From: CAZMJG01 sp964576365
GTDB lineage: Bacteria; Patescibacteriota; Microgenomatia; UBA1406; GWC2-37-13
Direction: 5' to 3'
Length of the DNA: 24,761 nucleotides
Assembly: GCA_964576365.1 (NCBI GenBank)
Contig: CAZNUT010000018.1
Span: 1-24,761, forward strand
In this document: piece after piece, positions 5,310 to 13,681 of the stretch
Numbering within the stretch: the stretch's first letter is position 1
Layout of the letters: each line of letters starts with the position of its first letter
Notes under the pieces: generated by a model
What the model was told of the DNA's origin: nothing
What the model saw: only the letters and a program-made list of their open reading frames with translations
Database searches by the model: none
Translations under genes and position numbers: made by a program

Positions 5310-6410
5310 ATGTCACAAAAACGTTTTATTCTCGTCGATGTCGTTCCACCAACCATCACAAGACAAGAAGGAGAAGAAAACCTCCACGAAACAATATCGC
5401 TCATCGACACCTACGGTAGGGGAGAGATCATCAAGATCATCCAGCGCCGCGCCCATCCGCATCCTGCCACATATATCGGCACCGGCAAGACAGAGGAGAT
5501 CACCCAGATGGTCAAAGAGCTCGATATAGACGCTGTCATCGTAAACGGCATCATCTCAACTGCTCAGATTTTCCGGCTCACCAAAGCATTCTGGACAGTA
5601 AATCCACTCATCGAGGTCTGGGATCGCATAGATCTCATACTCAATATTTTTCAAAAACATGCGCACACCGCAGAAGCCAAACTTCAGATCGAACGTGCGC
5701 GAATGGAGCATATGGGCCCTCGTATGTACGGACTTTCGGAGCAGCTGGGCAGACAAACCGGCGGCATCGGCGCACGAGGAATAGGGGAGACCAATGTCGA
5801 GCTCATGAAGCGGCACTGGCGAGACAGCTTAAAACAAATTGATACAAAAATAAAGGAAAATGAACGTCTGCGTCTCACACAAATTCAAAAACGCGCACAA
5901 TCAGGGTGCAAGACTATTGCCATCGTGGGCTATACCAATGCAGGAAAAACAACTCTTTTTAACAAACTGACCAAAAAGGACAAACGGGCAGAGGACAGAC
6001 TGTTTGCGACACTCGACAATGTCACCGGCAAACTCTATCTACCGAGTACACAAAAAACAGTGCTTCTTTCAGACACAATCGGCTTCATCCAGAAATTGCC
6101 TCCAGAGCTTATCTCAGCCTTCAAATCCACACTTCTGGCTTCTTTGCATGCAGACATCCTTTTGCATGTTGTAGATGCTTCAGACGCCCACATCATGCAG
6201 AAAATAAGGACAGTGGATGATATTTTGACAGATCTCAAGATGGAGAGTAAACCTCAAATTCTTGTGTTAAACAAGGTTGATTTACTTTCCGAAGAGGAAA
6301 AGAAGCTATTAGATGCACGTTTTGAAGATCGTCCACATCTCTTTTTCAGTTCACATGACACAGATAAATCCGCACTACTTACATTACTCACATCGCAAAT
6401 TCCTACCTAA
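5310..6410 (+). CDS. hflX: Ribosome-associated GTPase HflX
   Basis: A 366-residue GTPase. The N-terminal domain contains the family segment HPATYIGTGKTEEI and the linker GGIGARGIGETNVE (compare GGRGPGETQLE). The G domain has P-loop GYTNAGKT (about 207-214), G3 DTIGF (about 255-259) and G4 NKVD (about 321-324). HflX binds the 50S subunit and splits or rescues stalled and hibernating ribosomes. The C-terminal extension found in enterobacterial HflX is short or absent. Longer readings from TTG 5250 or ATG 5292 exist, but a -10 box at 5298-5303 favours ATG 5310, giving MSQKRFILVDV. It is divergent from the HNH gene. Confidence 0.95.
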   Translation: MSQKRFILVDVVPPTITRQEGEENLHETISLIDTYGRGEIIKIIQRRAHPHPATYIGTGKTEEITQMVKELDIDAVIVNGIISTAQIFRLTKAFWTVNPLIEVWDRIDLILNIFQKHAHTAEAKLQIERARMEHMGPRMYGLSEQLGRQTGGIGARGIGETNVELMKRHWRDSLKQIDTKIKENERLRLTQIQKRAQSGCKTIAIVGYTNAGKTTLFNKLTKKDKRAEDRLFATLDNVTGKLYLPSTQKTVLLSDTIGFIQKLPPELISAFKSTLLASLHADILLHVVDASDAHIMQKIRTVDDILTDLKMESKPQILVLNKVDLLSEEEKKLLDARFEDRPHLFFSSHDTDKSALLTLLTSQIPT

Positions 6411-6411
6411 T

Positions 6412-6483
6412 ATGAAAAAGGACATTAAACCTCTGGCTGTTCTCTCGATCGAACTTCGTTCCAAAATGATCCAATATCCTTAG
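6412..6483 (+). CDS. Possible 23-codon ORF directly after hflX
   Basis: ATG one base after the hflX stop opens MKKDIKPLAVLSIELRSKMI and three more residues before TAG. The position suggests translational coupling, but there is no homology and the frame is short. It could be a remnant. Confidence 0.2.
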   Translation: MKKDIKPLAVLSIELRSKMIQYP

Positions 6484-6579
6484 CTAACGTAGCAAGATAA
6501 TATCGATATTTCAATTATTGTTTCTCAATTCATATACAACATACTCAGTTCAACAACCTCATTTTTTCGACTCAAAAAG

Positions 6580-6585
6580 TATAGT
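6580..6585 (+). promoter_or_regulatory. -10 box TATAGT of the 6596 gene
   Basis: TATAGT ends 10 bases before ATG 6596, leaving a leader of at most a few bases. No ribosome binding site lies between. Confidence 0.45.
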
Positions 6586-6595
6586 AAAATGATCT

Positions 6596-7252
6596 ATGCG
6601 ATTATCACAATGGCGGATGATAGTGGTGTGTTTGAGCTTATTTAGTCTTTACATTCTCGTTCCTCAACCTTCATATGCACAAAGCTGTCTGACACGCGAT
6701 GAAGTAGCAGCCAACGCAAATTGTCTCTACATCCTCAGCAATCGTGTATACAAAAAAGGATCTCGATCGAGTCCACACAAAGGACATCCTTGTGGAATGG
6801 ATATCACCTCAATCATCCCGAGCTTTCACACAAACGACATCCCCCGATACCTGACTCCCAATTTTTTTGCTGATATATGCACCCAAACCCCAACCAATAC
6901 GCCTACCCCGTACCCGACAAATACACCTGCTCCAACCAGTACACAAATTCCCACTGCTACTTCAGCGCCCGCTGCCACTGCCACACCTACTCCAATCCCA
7001 CCGACTCCGACCAACACTCCTATACCTACCATACCCATCACCCCTGGCACCTGCGCCTTGAAAATACAAGGAGATGCAACATGTGACGACAAAATAGATT
7101 TGCTTGACTATATTTGCTGGGTAGGCATCCTGCAACAACGCGTTTTACCGTCACTCAGCAACTGCAAATCAGCAGATTTTGATAACAACAACACAGTGGA
7201 TACAAACGATTACCAGAAATGGTTGCAATTTTTTATCAACTACCTGATTTAA
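6596..7252 (+). CDS. Secreted four-cysteine domain protein with Pro/Thr linker and dockerin-like C-terminus
   Basis: A 218-residue exported protein. A signal peptide (hydrophobic to about residue 24, ending PSYAQS) precedes a domain with four cysteines and the motifs NCLYILSN, VYKKGSRSSPHKGHPCGMD and SIIPSFH (about 30-95). A Pro/Thr-rich linker of TPTNTPTP-like repeats follows. The C-terminal 70 residues hold two calcium-loop-like repeats, QGDATCDDKIDLLDY and SADFDNNNTVDTNDY, in the dockerin type I pattern. The first domain matches the next gene's product; I do not know its family. Dockerins normally bind cohesins, and no cohesin is seen here. Likely role: extracellular or surface-attached protein, possibly O-glycosylated on the linker. 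Confidence 0.85.
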   Translation: MRLSQWRMIVVCLSLFSLYILVPQPSYAQSCLTRDEVAANANCLYILSNRVYKKGSRSSPHKGHPCGMDITSIIPSFHTNDIPRYLTPNFFADICTQTPTNTPTPYPTNTPAPTSTQIPTATSAPAATATPTPIPPTPTNTPIPTIPITPGTCALKIQGDATCDDKIDLLDYICWVGILQQRVLPSLSNCKSADFDNNNTVDTNDYQKWLQFFINYLI

Positions 7253-7269
7253 AAAACAAACGGATTATA

Positions 7270-7275
7270 TATAAT
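7270..7275 (+). promoter_or_regulatory. -10 box TATAAT of the 7283 gene, deciding its start
   Basis: TATAAT overlaps the upstream ATG (7274) and ends exactly 7 bases before the in-frame ATG at 7283. The latter is therefore the likely start, on a leaderless mRNA. Confidence 0.6.
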
Positions 7276-7282
7276 GCAAAAT

Positions 7283-7972
7283 ATGCAGCAGATTCTTCAG
7301 AGTGTTAGAAATAAAAAAACTCTTATCATTGTCAATTCTTTTCTTGTTCCTTTTCTTATTGTCGGCTTATACACGATTTTCAAAACAAATGCCAAGGCGC
7401 AAAGTTCATGTGTAGCAAGCTCCAGCATAGCAAGCGACTCACGTTGTCTCTATGTGATGAATGGTAATGTATATCAAAAGGGGAGTAAATCCAGTCCTCA
7501 TCAGGGACATCCGTGTGGCATGGATGTATCTTCGATCATACCTTCTTTTCATATTGCAGATGTCGCAAAATATCTTGATCCAAACCTCGTGGGAAGTGTC
7601 TGCGCACAAGAGCAGTCTACACCTACCAATACTCCCGCACCCACAACCCCCTCAAACAATAATCAGGACAATTCACTGTTTGCCACGACCAACACTCCTG
7701 TACCTGACAACCAATCTCAATCACAATCAACAACTTCAAATAACTCATCTCAACAATCTGCTCAATCAAACTCTACAAACAATACACAAATGGTATATGT
7801 CTATTTACCTAAACCAACACAGGAAATTATATACGTCACTGCGACACCCATGCCTGGCGTGACTTATGCAGATCAAAACAGTATCACCATAAATGGTACT
7901 CCTCCGGGCAGCACCCCTTGGGGATTTTACGCATTTCCGATCGGACTCATACTACTTGGCTTTTTACTATGA
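7283..7972 (+). CDS. Surface-anchored paralogue of the four-cysteine secreted protein
   Basis: A 229-residue protein. An N-terminal membrane segment/signal (about 13-33) is followed by the same four-cysteine domain as the preceding gene: SRCLYVMNGNVYQKGS, SSPHQGHPCGMDVSSIIPSF, DVAKYLDPN and SVCAQ. A long low-complexity Thr/Pro/Asn/Gln/Ser region follows (about 110-175), with a short ordered stretch and a C-terminal hydrophobic segment ending ILLLGFLL. The C-terminal segment could be a membrane anchor or a sorting tail, but no sortase motif was seen. Tandem position and shared domain indicate duplication with swapped C-termini. Its stop overlaps the next start (ATGA), so the two are translated together. 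Confidence 0.85.
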   Translation: MQQILQSVRNKKTLIIVNSFLVPFLIVGLYTIFKTNAKAQSSCVASSSIASDSRCLYVMNGNVYQKGSKSSPHQGHPCGMDVSSIIPSFHIADVAKYLDPNLVGSVCAQEQSTPTNTPAPTTPSNNNQDNSLFATTNTPVPDNQSQSQSTTSNNSSQQSAQSNSTNNTQMVYVYLPKPTQEIIYVTATPMPGVTYADQNSITINGTPPGSTPWGFYAFPIGLILLGFLL

Positions 7973-8376
7973 AAACACGTTTTAAAACGTTAAAAAAGCG
8001 ATATGTAGTTCTTGTCATTTTTCTTATTTTTTTCACCAGCATATATGGATGGTACAAATACCGTAAATCAGACCCTACTTGTGGCAAATGGCTTTTCTAC
8101 AAACAGGGAACTCAAAAAGTACGCAATGTAGAAGATGCTATGAAGGTTTTTGCAGCATTTTTGCCTTCACAGCCATACTATGCCGATCACAAACTCCCAA
8201 AAACACTTGAAGGATATCGAAAAAAATACAATATTGCACCATTTAAAACAAAATTGAATATTTTACAAAAAAATGGCTCATACAAAAAAGTAGAGGTTTA
8301 TGATATGTTATTGGCTTACGCAATCGACAAAAACGGATCAATATACAGTTACAATCAATGCTCTCTGTTTAGGTGA
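7969..8376 (+). CDS. Small membrane-anchored hypothetical protein
   Basis: A 135-residue protein starting at the ATG that overlaps the previous stop by 4 bases. One transmembrane segment (about 11-27, VVLVIFLIFFTSIYG) is followed by an outside-facing domain with DPTCGKWLFYKQG near its start and NQCSLF at the end. The two cysteines could form a disulfide, in line with the DsbA-like gene next door. No family was recognised. Translational coupling suggests a role with the preceding surface protein. Confidence 0.7.
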   Translation: MKTRFKTLKKRYVVLVIFLIFFTSIYGWYKYRKSDPTCGKWLFYKQGTQKVRNVEDAMKVFAAFLPSQPYYADHKLPKTLEGYRKKYNIAPFKTKLNILQKNGSYKKVEVYDMLLAYAIDKNGSIYSYNQCSLFR

Positions 8377-8408
8377 TGCACGGCCTTTAATTTCACGGTT
8401 GTTTCGGA

Positions 8409-8414
8409 TATAAT
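8409..8414 (+). promoter_or_regulatory. -10 box TATAAT of the DsbA-like gene, deciding its start
   Basis: TATAAT overlaps the first candidate ATG (8413) and ends 7 bases before ATG 8422, so MNTQKW is the probable N-terminus on a leaderless mRNA. Confidence 0.6.
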
Positions 8415-8421
8415 GAAAGCC

Positions 8422-9066
8422 ATGAATACGCAAAAATGGGTGATTGCAGCATCAGTTATTGGCATAGCCGTTTTTCTTTTTGCAGCTTATCAATTCACCT
8501 CAAAGCCTGTCCAAACTGTCTTTCCTCAACTCAATACACTTAAACCAACAGATAATATCACCTGGTCAGTTGATAAAAAAAATATCCTTGTTGAATACAG
8601 CGATCTCCAATGTCCTGCCTGCAAGGTTTATCATGAATATTTGAAAGAAATAGCAAAAGATCAAGAAATCACAAAAAAAATTACACTCGTGTATCGTCAT
8701 TTTCCTCTTGACACTATCCATCCTCACGCCCGGGCAGCTGCTTATGCGGCAGAAGCGGCAGGCCAACAAGGTGCTTTTTTCAAAATGCAGGATGTATTAT
8801 TTTCAAAACAGGACGAATGGTCAAAATCATCAGATCCTACAGCTTTTTTTAAACAATATGCAAATGCACTTAAACTCGACATGACAAAGTATGAAAAAGC
8901 ATTTGCCTCAAAGGAGCTATCACAAAAAGTACAGGATCAATTTATCAGCGGTACAGAAGTCGCGGTAGACGCCACACCTACTTTTTTCCTGAATGGAGTA
9001 AAAATCACCCCCCCTCAAACAGCAGAAGAATTTAAACAATTACTCAAACGACAGATAACAAAATAA
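8422..9066 (+). CDS. DsbA/BdbD-like membrane-anchored thiol-disulfide oxidoreductase
   Basis: A 214-residue protein with an N-terminal anchor (about 7-24) and a thioredoxin-fold DsbA domain (DSBA/thioredoxin_4 type). The active site CPAC (Cys64, Cys67) sits in YSDLQCPACKVYH. The helical insert has YRHFPLDTIHPHARAAAYAAEA, and the cis-proline loop is DATPTFF (Pro186). It would introduce or reshuffle disulfides in proteins outside the cytoplasmic membrane. The neighbours 6596, 7283 and 7969 encode exported cysteine-containing proteins and are natural substrates. No DsbB/VKOR partner was recognised in the window. Confidence 0.93.
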   Translation: MNTQKWVIAASVIGIAVFLFAAYQFTSKPVQTVFPQLNTLKPTDNITWSVDKKNILVEYSDLQCPACKVYHEYLKEIAKDQEITKKITLVYRHFPLDTIHPHARAAAYAAEAAGQQGAFFKMQDVLFSKQDEWSKSSDPTAFFKQYANALKLDMTKYEKAFASKELSQKVQDQFISGTEVAVDATPTFFLNGVKITPPQTAEEFKQLLKRQITK

Positions 9067-9094
9067 ATTTCATTTAGTATTTTCCTACGGAGAA

Positions 9095-9844
9095 GTGTTT
9101 TTGCGCATTGAACATAGAAAAATTCATTACAAAAAACTCGGGGCCGGACCACCATTACTGATGGTACACGGATGGGGGGGCACCATGTATAGCTTACTAC
9201 GTCTAGCTGTTTTAGCCTCAAAAAGTAATACGGTATATCTGATCGATTTACCCGGCTTTGGTAAAAGCGATCCGCCACCTCCTCACTGGGGCATACAAGG
9301 GTACGCAGAGTTGGTTGCTAAAATTATCACGCTACTTGATATAACTGGATGTGATTATGTAGGTCATTCATTTGGAGGTGAAATCGGTATTTACCTAGCC
9401 TCTCACAACCAACAATTCATAAGGAAACTCGTTCTCATAGCTAGTGCATACAAACGCTCGAATAAAATCAGTACTCTGGTAAAAATAAAACAGAAACTGC
9501 CACATAGTATCGGTACTCTAATCGAAAAAATACAACCTTTTTTAAAAAAACTCTACTACCGTATTTTTTTACGGGATTCCGACGTCACACGCTTTCCACA
9601 TCTAGAATCAAACTTACGACTCATTCTGAGCTTTGATCTTACTCCTCAAATCAAACAAATTCATACTCCTACATTAATTCTCTGGGGCGAGCAAGATACT
9701 ATTACTCCAACACTCTGGGCTTATGAACTAAATCATGCTATTCAAAATTCGCGACTGGTAATATATCCAAAGGCGCGTCATAATTTACCTATACAACACC
9801 CAAATCTTGTCTGGAACGATATGTGTTTATTTTTACATTCATGA
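9095..9844 (+). CDS. Alpha/beta hydrolase
   Basis: A 249-residue alpha/beta-hydrolase-fold protein. It has the oxyanion-hole motif HGWGG (about 26-30), LPGFGKSD, nucleophile elbow GHSFGG (Ser92), acid GEQDTITP (Asp201) and ARHNLPIQHP (His229), so the triad is complete. The substrate is unknown. It is read from GTG 9095 directly after GGAGAA; TTG 9101 would give better ribosome-binding spacing. Its stop overlaps the start of the membrane Mur ligase (ATGA), so it belongs to the cell-wall cluster and could act as an esterase or amidase on a lipid-linked or peptide intermediate. That role is inference. Confidence 0.9.
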   Translation: MFLRIEHRKIHYKKLGAGPPLLMVHGWGGTMYSLLRLAVLASKSNTVYLIDLPGFGKSDPPPPHWGIQGYAELVAKIITLLDITGCDYVGHSFGGEIGIYLASHNQQFIRKLVLIASAYKRSNKISTLVKIKQKLPHSIGTLIEKIQPFLKKLYYRIFLRDSDVTRFPHLESNLRLILSFDLTPQIKQIHTPTLILWGEQDTITPTLWAYELNHAIQNSRLVIYPKARHNLPIQHPNLVWNDMCLFLHS

Positions 9845-11292
9845 TATTCCTCTTACTCCTTATTTTAGTCCTCTCGCTCATTAAAGGGCTATATCTCACA
9901 TATATATTTCAGATTAAAGAGTATAGATTTGACCGACTTTTTTCTCTTATAAAAGAAAGGGGTCTTGTTCACACAATCTATATACATGAATCACATTTAC
10001 CAGCGCGCAGTCTACGCAATATCCTTATTTTCTTCATATTGATTTGTTTAGTTATGTTGACTGCGTTGATAGCAATTGAAATAAGCTGGATATATTACGG
10101 ATTGATTTTTGGCTTCTTTCTCGTTCCATTTCTATCATTTATATTTGTTCTTTTTGCAGTGTTATTAACAGATGTACCCTCACGCATTGTTCGTTATATC
10201 ATCATTCTCAAAGCCCAGCATAAAGTCAAAAAATCTACCGCAATTTTTATCGGCATTACGGGTTCATACGCCAAATCTTCCGTAAAAGAATATCTCTACA
10301 GTGTATTGTCGACTTCATACCTGGTCGGAAAAACTGATAAGAATATGAATACGGAGGTTGGAATAGCTCTTTCTTTGCTTCGAAATCTGAAAGAGGATAC
10401 TCAAATTTTTATAGTGGAACTGGGTGCATATAAAGTTGGCGAAATTGCTCATGCAGCCTGGTATATCCCTTTTCAAAAAATCATCCTTACAGGATTGGGA
10501 AATCAACATGTTGATCTTTATGGTTCTCGTGAAAATCTCATACGGGAAGAAAGTTGGCCCCTCACACGAACAACTCAACAAGGTATTGTTTATGCTCCCG
10601 CTGACCAATATGAACAATGGAAAATAATAGAACCAGAGATAAAGGGAAGTGTTGTCACTTTTGGCACCCATCAGGCACACATCAAATCACGAATTATTAC
10701 CCAATCTCCAGGCAATACTTCATTCACCGTATCGTATAGACGCCATATTCTCAATCTTCGCACACAGCTTCCAGGCAAGCACTCAGTCTCAAATTTATTA
10801 CCAGTGATTGCTTGCGCGCTTGATATGAACGTTGCCAAAGAAAAAATCACTACTGTGATCGGAGCTTTGAAACCGATCGTAGGCAAACTTTCACTTCATA
10901 CAGGTAAAAATGGGTGCTTATTTCTGCACGATGGAATAAATTCAAATGTAGATGGCTGTATGGCTGCAATCGAAGTGCTCAACTCATATGCTTCGCTCAA
11001 AAAAATCATGATCACTCAGGGTATAATAGAGCTTGGAAAAGAGAAAAGGGGATCGTATGAAAAAATCATCAGGAAGTTGCAAGAAACAAATATTCAACTG
11101 TTCAGCACAGACCCGTTGTTTCAGTTGATTGACAATAAAAAACAGACCATGATCTTTAACGACGTCTCTTCATTAATCGAACATTTGAATACGATACCAA
11201 TCGATCGCAAGAATATCGTACTCATTGAAGGAAAATTTCCTTCTCATATCATTCACCAATTAATAGGCAAAAGGGGAGAGGACGAACATTAA
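9841..11292 (+). CDS. MurF-like Mur ligase with membrane N-terminus
   Basis: A 483-residue protein. Residues 1 to about 120 contain three or four transmembrane segments in place of the usual MurF substrate-binding domain. The ATPase core follows: P-loop GITGSYAKSS (from residue 138), NMNTEVGIALSLL, VELGAYKVGEIAHAA, LTGLGNQHVDLYGSRENL and, in the C-terminal part, HDGINSNVDGCMAAI. Mur ligases join amino acids or dipeptides to UDP-MurNAc peptides; fusion to the membrane suggests work on a lipid-linked precursor. The start ATG 9841 overlaps the hydrolase stop; a GTG at 9823 is less likely. It is followed 22 bases later by DegT. It may replace or supplement cytosolic MurF, which is not in this window. 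Confidence 0.85.
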   Translation: MIFLLLLILVLSLIKGLYLTYIFQIKEYRFDRLFSLIKERGLVHTIYIHESHLPARSLRNILIFFILICLVMLTALIAIEISWIYYGLIFGFFLVPFLSFIFVLFAVLLTDVPSRIVRYIIILKAQHKVKKSTAIFIGITGSYAKSSVKEYLYSVLSTSYLVGKTDKNMNTEVGIALSLLRNLKEDTQIFIVELGAYKVGEIAHAAWYIPFQKIILTGLGNQHVDLYGSRENLIREESWPLTRTTQQGIVYAPADQYEQWKIIEPEIKGSVVTFGTHQAHIKSRIITQSPGNTSFTVSYRRHILNLRTQLPGKHSVSNLLPVIACALDMNVAKEKITTVIGALKPIVGKLSLHTGKNGCLFLHDGINSNVDGCMAAIEVLNSYASLKKIMITQGIIELGKEKRGSYEKIIRKLQETNIQLFSTDPLFQLIDNKKQTMIFNDVSSLIEHLNTIPIDRKNIVLIEGKFPSHIIHQLIGKRGEDEH

Positions 11293-11314
11293 AATACTAG
11301 GTATTTCATAAACT

Positions 11315-12505
11315 ATGATCTTTACAGATTTTGCACCAAACGAAACAGTCGAAGATGCCAAAGCTGGCCTCACTATGCTGCTTCGTCCATGGAAATGGAG
11401 AAATGGAGAATATACTGCACGTGCTAAACGACGCATCAAACACCTCTTTTTTCCCACAAAAGCATCAATCTCTCTCTTTCTTACAGGCAGAGCTGCGCTT
11501 TATACCCTCCTAAAAACGTTAGAGCTGCCCCATGGCACATTCGTACTTGTACCAGCTTTTACTTGCGAAGCGGTCATTCTCCCTATTTTGGCGGTTGGTC
11601 ATACACCTATATATGTGGATATCAACAAAGAGGACTTTTCTTTTCAAATGGAAGATCTCAAAAAAAAATATAGCGACCGATGCAAAATACTTCTGCTCCA
11701 GCATACATTTGGCATTACTCCAATGCATCGAGATGAAATTATCAACTTTGCTAAAGAAAAAAATATAATTGTTATTGAAGACGTAGCTCACGGCTTTCAA
11801 CCACAATTATTCAAAAAAAATATCTCATCTTTTGTCCTCCTTTCTTTCGGAAGATCAAAATCATTTTCTTCGGTCATGGGAGGTGCGATCGTGACAACAA
11901 ACTCAACCATTGGTAAAAAAATAGCAGAAAATGAACGTCTCCTGAACCACCCGTCTTGGACTGTTTTATTACGTATAGCACTATATAAACCTCTTACGTA
12001 TGCGATCCGAGCGACATATGACATCTATTTCGGAAAAATATTGCATATAGTTGCAAGAAATTTAGGATTAATCGGAAATGAGATATCCCAAAAAGAAAAA
12101 AATGGTACTTTTGATTCATCATTTGTTGCAACATATCCCAATATTGCAGCTTTTCTTCTCCTCATACAGCTTCGCACATTTAACGACGTCTCTAACAAAC
12201 GGAACATAATTGCTAAATTTTTCACCACCAAACTACAGTCATATGCGACTCTCCCCATAAACAGATTTCCCTACTTGAGCACGTCACGTGCACAGCTATT
12301 GGAGACTGCCAGAAAAAGAAATATCTTGCTTGGCAACTGGTATACACAACCAGTTGCTCCACCACCTATCAAGCTTGAAAACGTAAAATACATAAAAGGG
12401 AGCTGCCCCAAAGCCGAATCAATCTGCGATCAGATTGTCAATTTACCTTTGAGAATCAGTCGCGCTCAGGCGCATCAAATAATAAAATGTATACATAATG
12501 ATTAA
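11315..12505 (+). CDS. DegT/DnrJ/EryC1/StrS-family PLP enzyme
   Basis: A 396-residue fold-type I pyridoxal-phosphate enzyme. Diagnostic stretches are VLVPAFTCEAVILPIL, PIYVDINKEDFSF, IEDVAHGFQP (Asp near 156 for the PLP ring nitrogen) and SFGRSKSFSSVMGGA, in which Lys182 should be the Schiff-base lysine. The family mostly aminates keto-sugars on nucleotide-sugar pathways. Its place between a Mur ligase and a FemAB transferase suggests that it makes an amino group used in the cell wall or in a surface glycan. It has no Shine-Dalgarno and likely relies on the upstream promoter. The DegT family call is secure, the substrate open. Confidence 0.88.
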   Translation: MIFTDFAPNETVEDAKAGLTMLLRPWKWRNGEYTARAKRRIKHLFFPTKASISLFLTGRAALYTLLKTLELPHGTFVLVPAFTCEAVILPILAVGHTPIYVDINKEDFSFQMEDLKKKYSDRCKILLLQHTFGITPMHRDEIINFAKEKNIIVIEDVAHGFQPQLFKKNISSFVLLSFGRSKSFSSVMGGAIVTTNSTIGKKIAENERLLNHPSWTVLLRIALYKPLTYAIRATYDIYFGKILHIVARNLGLIGNEISQKEKNGTFDSSFVATYPNIAAFLLLIQLRTFNDVSNKRNIIAKFFTTKLQSYATLPINRFPYLSTSRAQLLETARKRNILLGNWYTQPVAPPPIKLENVKYIKGSCPKAESICDQIVNLPLRISRAQAHQIIKCIHND

Positions 12506-12567
12506 AAAAACAAACATCTCATGATAGATTAGATTGTCAAATCAGCATTATCATTACTTAAAATACA

Positions 12568-13653
12568 GTGTCCTATACCATTCAACAGATTGATGACAAA
12601 CATCTCTGGCAGAGCTTTTTTGCTTTGGCCGGATCACCATCATTTCATCAATCTTGGGAATGGGGAGAATTTCAAAAACTCATGGGGTATGAAATCTTAC
12701 GACTAGGAGTATATGATAGTACAAAACTTCAAGCTATTGCGCTCGTAATTCATATTAAAGCACGCCGGGGCGACTTCTTTTTTGTTCCTCATGGACCACT
12801 TTTTGACTTTCCTACAATTGATATGGCGTATGATCTTCAAAATGACAAACAGAAAGAACTGGCACAAATGTCAATAAAAACACTGACCCACTTTCTGGCA
12901 GAAAAAGGTAAAGAGAATGGGTGTACTTTTATACGCATTGCACCGCCACTAAAAGCCAATATACCACACCAAGAATTGTTTCAAAAAAACGGGTATCGTC
13001 CTGCTCCAGTCTATATGCATGCAGAAACGATGTGGGTGCTCGATATTTCACCTTCCGAAGAAGAACTGTTCGCAGGAATGAGAAAAAACTGCCGGTATGG
13101 CGTGAAAAAAGGATTAAAAGATCAAATTCAAACATTCGTAGATACTGGCGAGTCAGCACCTGATCGTTTTTGGAAATTATATCAGCAGACATTTACCCGT
13201 GAATCATTCATCCCATTTTCTGCCCGCTATGTTCGTGGTGAGTATGAGGAATTTAAAAAAGAACAAAATGCGCTCTTCATTTTCGGGGAACTACCCTCAA
13301 AATTTGCCCAAGAAGGTGCCTCTGGTGAAACAGCTGCATCTTTAGTCCTTTTTACTCCTTCAGCAGCTTTCTATCACCAAGGTGCATCTCTTCATACACG
13401 CGAGCCGGTTCCCTACATGGTTCAATGGCGAACCATCCTCGAAGCAAAAAAACGTGGCTGCCGTTATTACAACTTCTATGGTATCTATAAAGCCGGACGA
13501 ACTCCCAGATCATGGGAAGGATTAAGTTTGTTCAAACGAGGATTTGGTGGATTTGAGCTTGATTACCTTCCTACCCAGGATTATATTCTTTCACCAAAAT
13601 ACTGGCTGACATACGCCTATGAGCGCTACCTGAACTACCGAAGAGGAGTATAA
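12568..13653 (+). CDS. FemAB-family aminoacyl transferase (peptidoglycan bridge formation)
   Basis: A 361-residue Fem transferase read from GTG 12568. It shows the paired GNAT-like layout of FemX/FemAB: FHQSWEWGEFQKLMG near the N-terminus, FFVPHGPLFD, EELFAGMRKNCRYGVKK in the middle and YNFYGIYKAGRTPRSWEGLSLFKRGFGG at the end. These enzymes add amino acids from aminoacyl-tRNA to the lipid II stem peptide. It closes the 9095-13653 cluster. The gap to DegT is 62 bases, without a clear terminator. Which amino acid is transferred cannot be told. Confidence 0.92.
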   Translation: MSYTIQQIDDKHLWQSFFALAGSPSFHQSWEWGEFQKLMGYEILRLGVYDSTKLQAIALVIHIKARRGDFFFVPHGPLFDFPTIDMAYDLQNDKQKELAQMSIKTLTHFLAEKGKENGCTFIRIAPPLKANIPHQELFQKNGYRPAPVYMHAETMWVLDISPSEEELFAGMRKNCRYGVKKGLKDQIQTFVDTGESAPDRFWKLYQQTFTRESFIPFSARYVRGEYEEFKKEQNALFIFGELPSKFAQEGASGETAASLVLFTPSAAFYHQGASLHTREPVPYMVQWRTILEAKKRGCRYYNFYGIYKAGRTPRSWEGLSLFKRGFGGFELDYLPTQDYILSPKYWLTYAYERYLNYRRGV

Positions 13654-13668
13654 AAAGATATATTATGA

Positions 13669-13674
13669 TATAAT
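13669..13674 (+). promoter_or_regulatory. -10 box TATAAT of the 13682 gene
   Basis: TATAAT ends exactly 7 bases before ATG 13682 and lies after the FemAB stop, so this gene has its own leaderless promoter. Confidence 0.6.
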
Positions 13675-13681
13675 CAAATAC

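Noticed and set aside
6826..7092. Minus-strand ORF rich in Val/Gly opposite the secreted protein
   Set aside because: It is the antisense of the Pro/Thr linker repeats, a common artefact.
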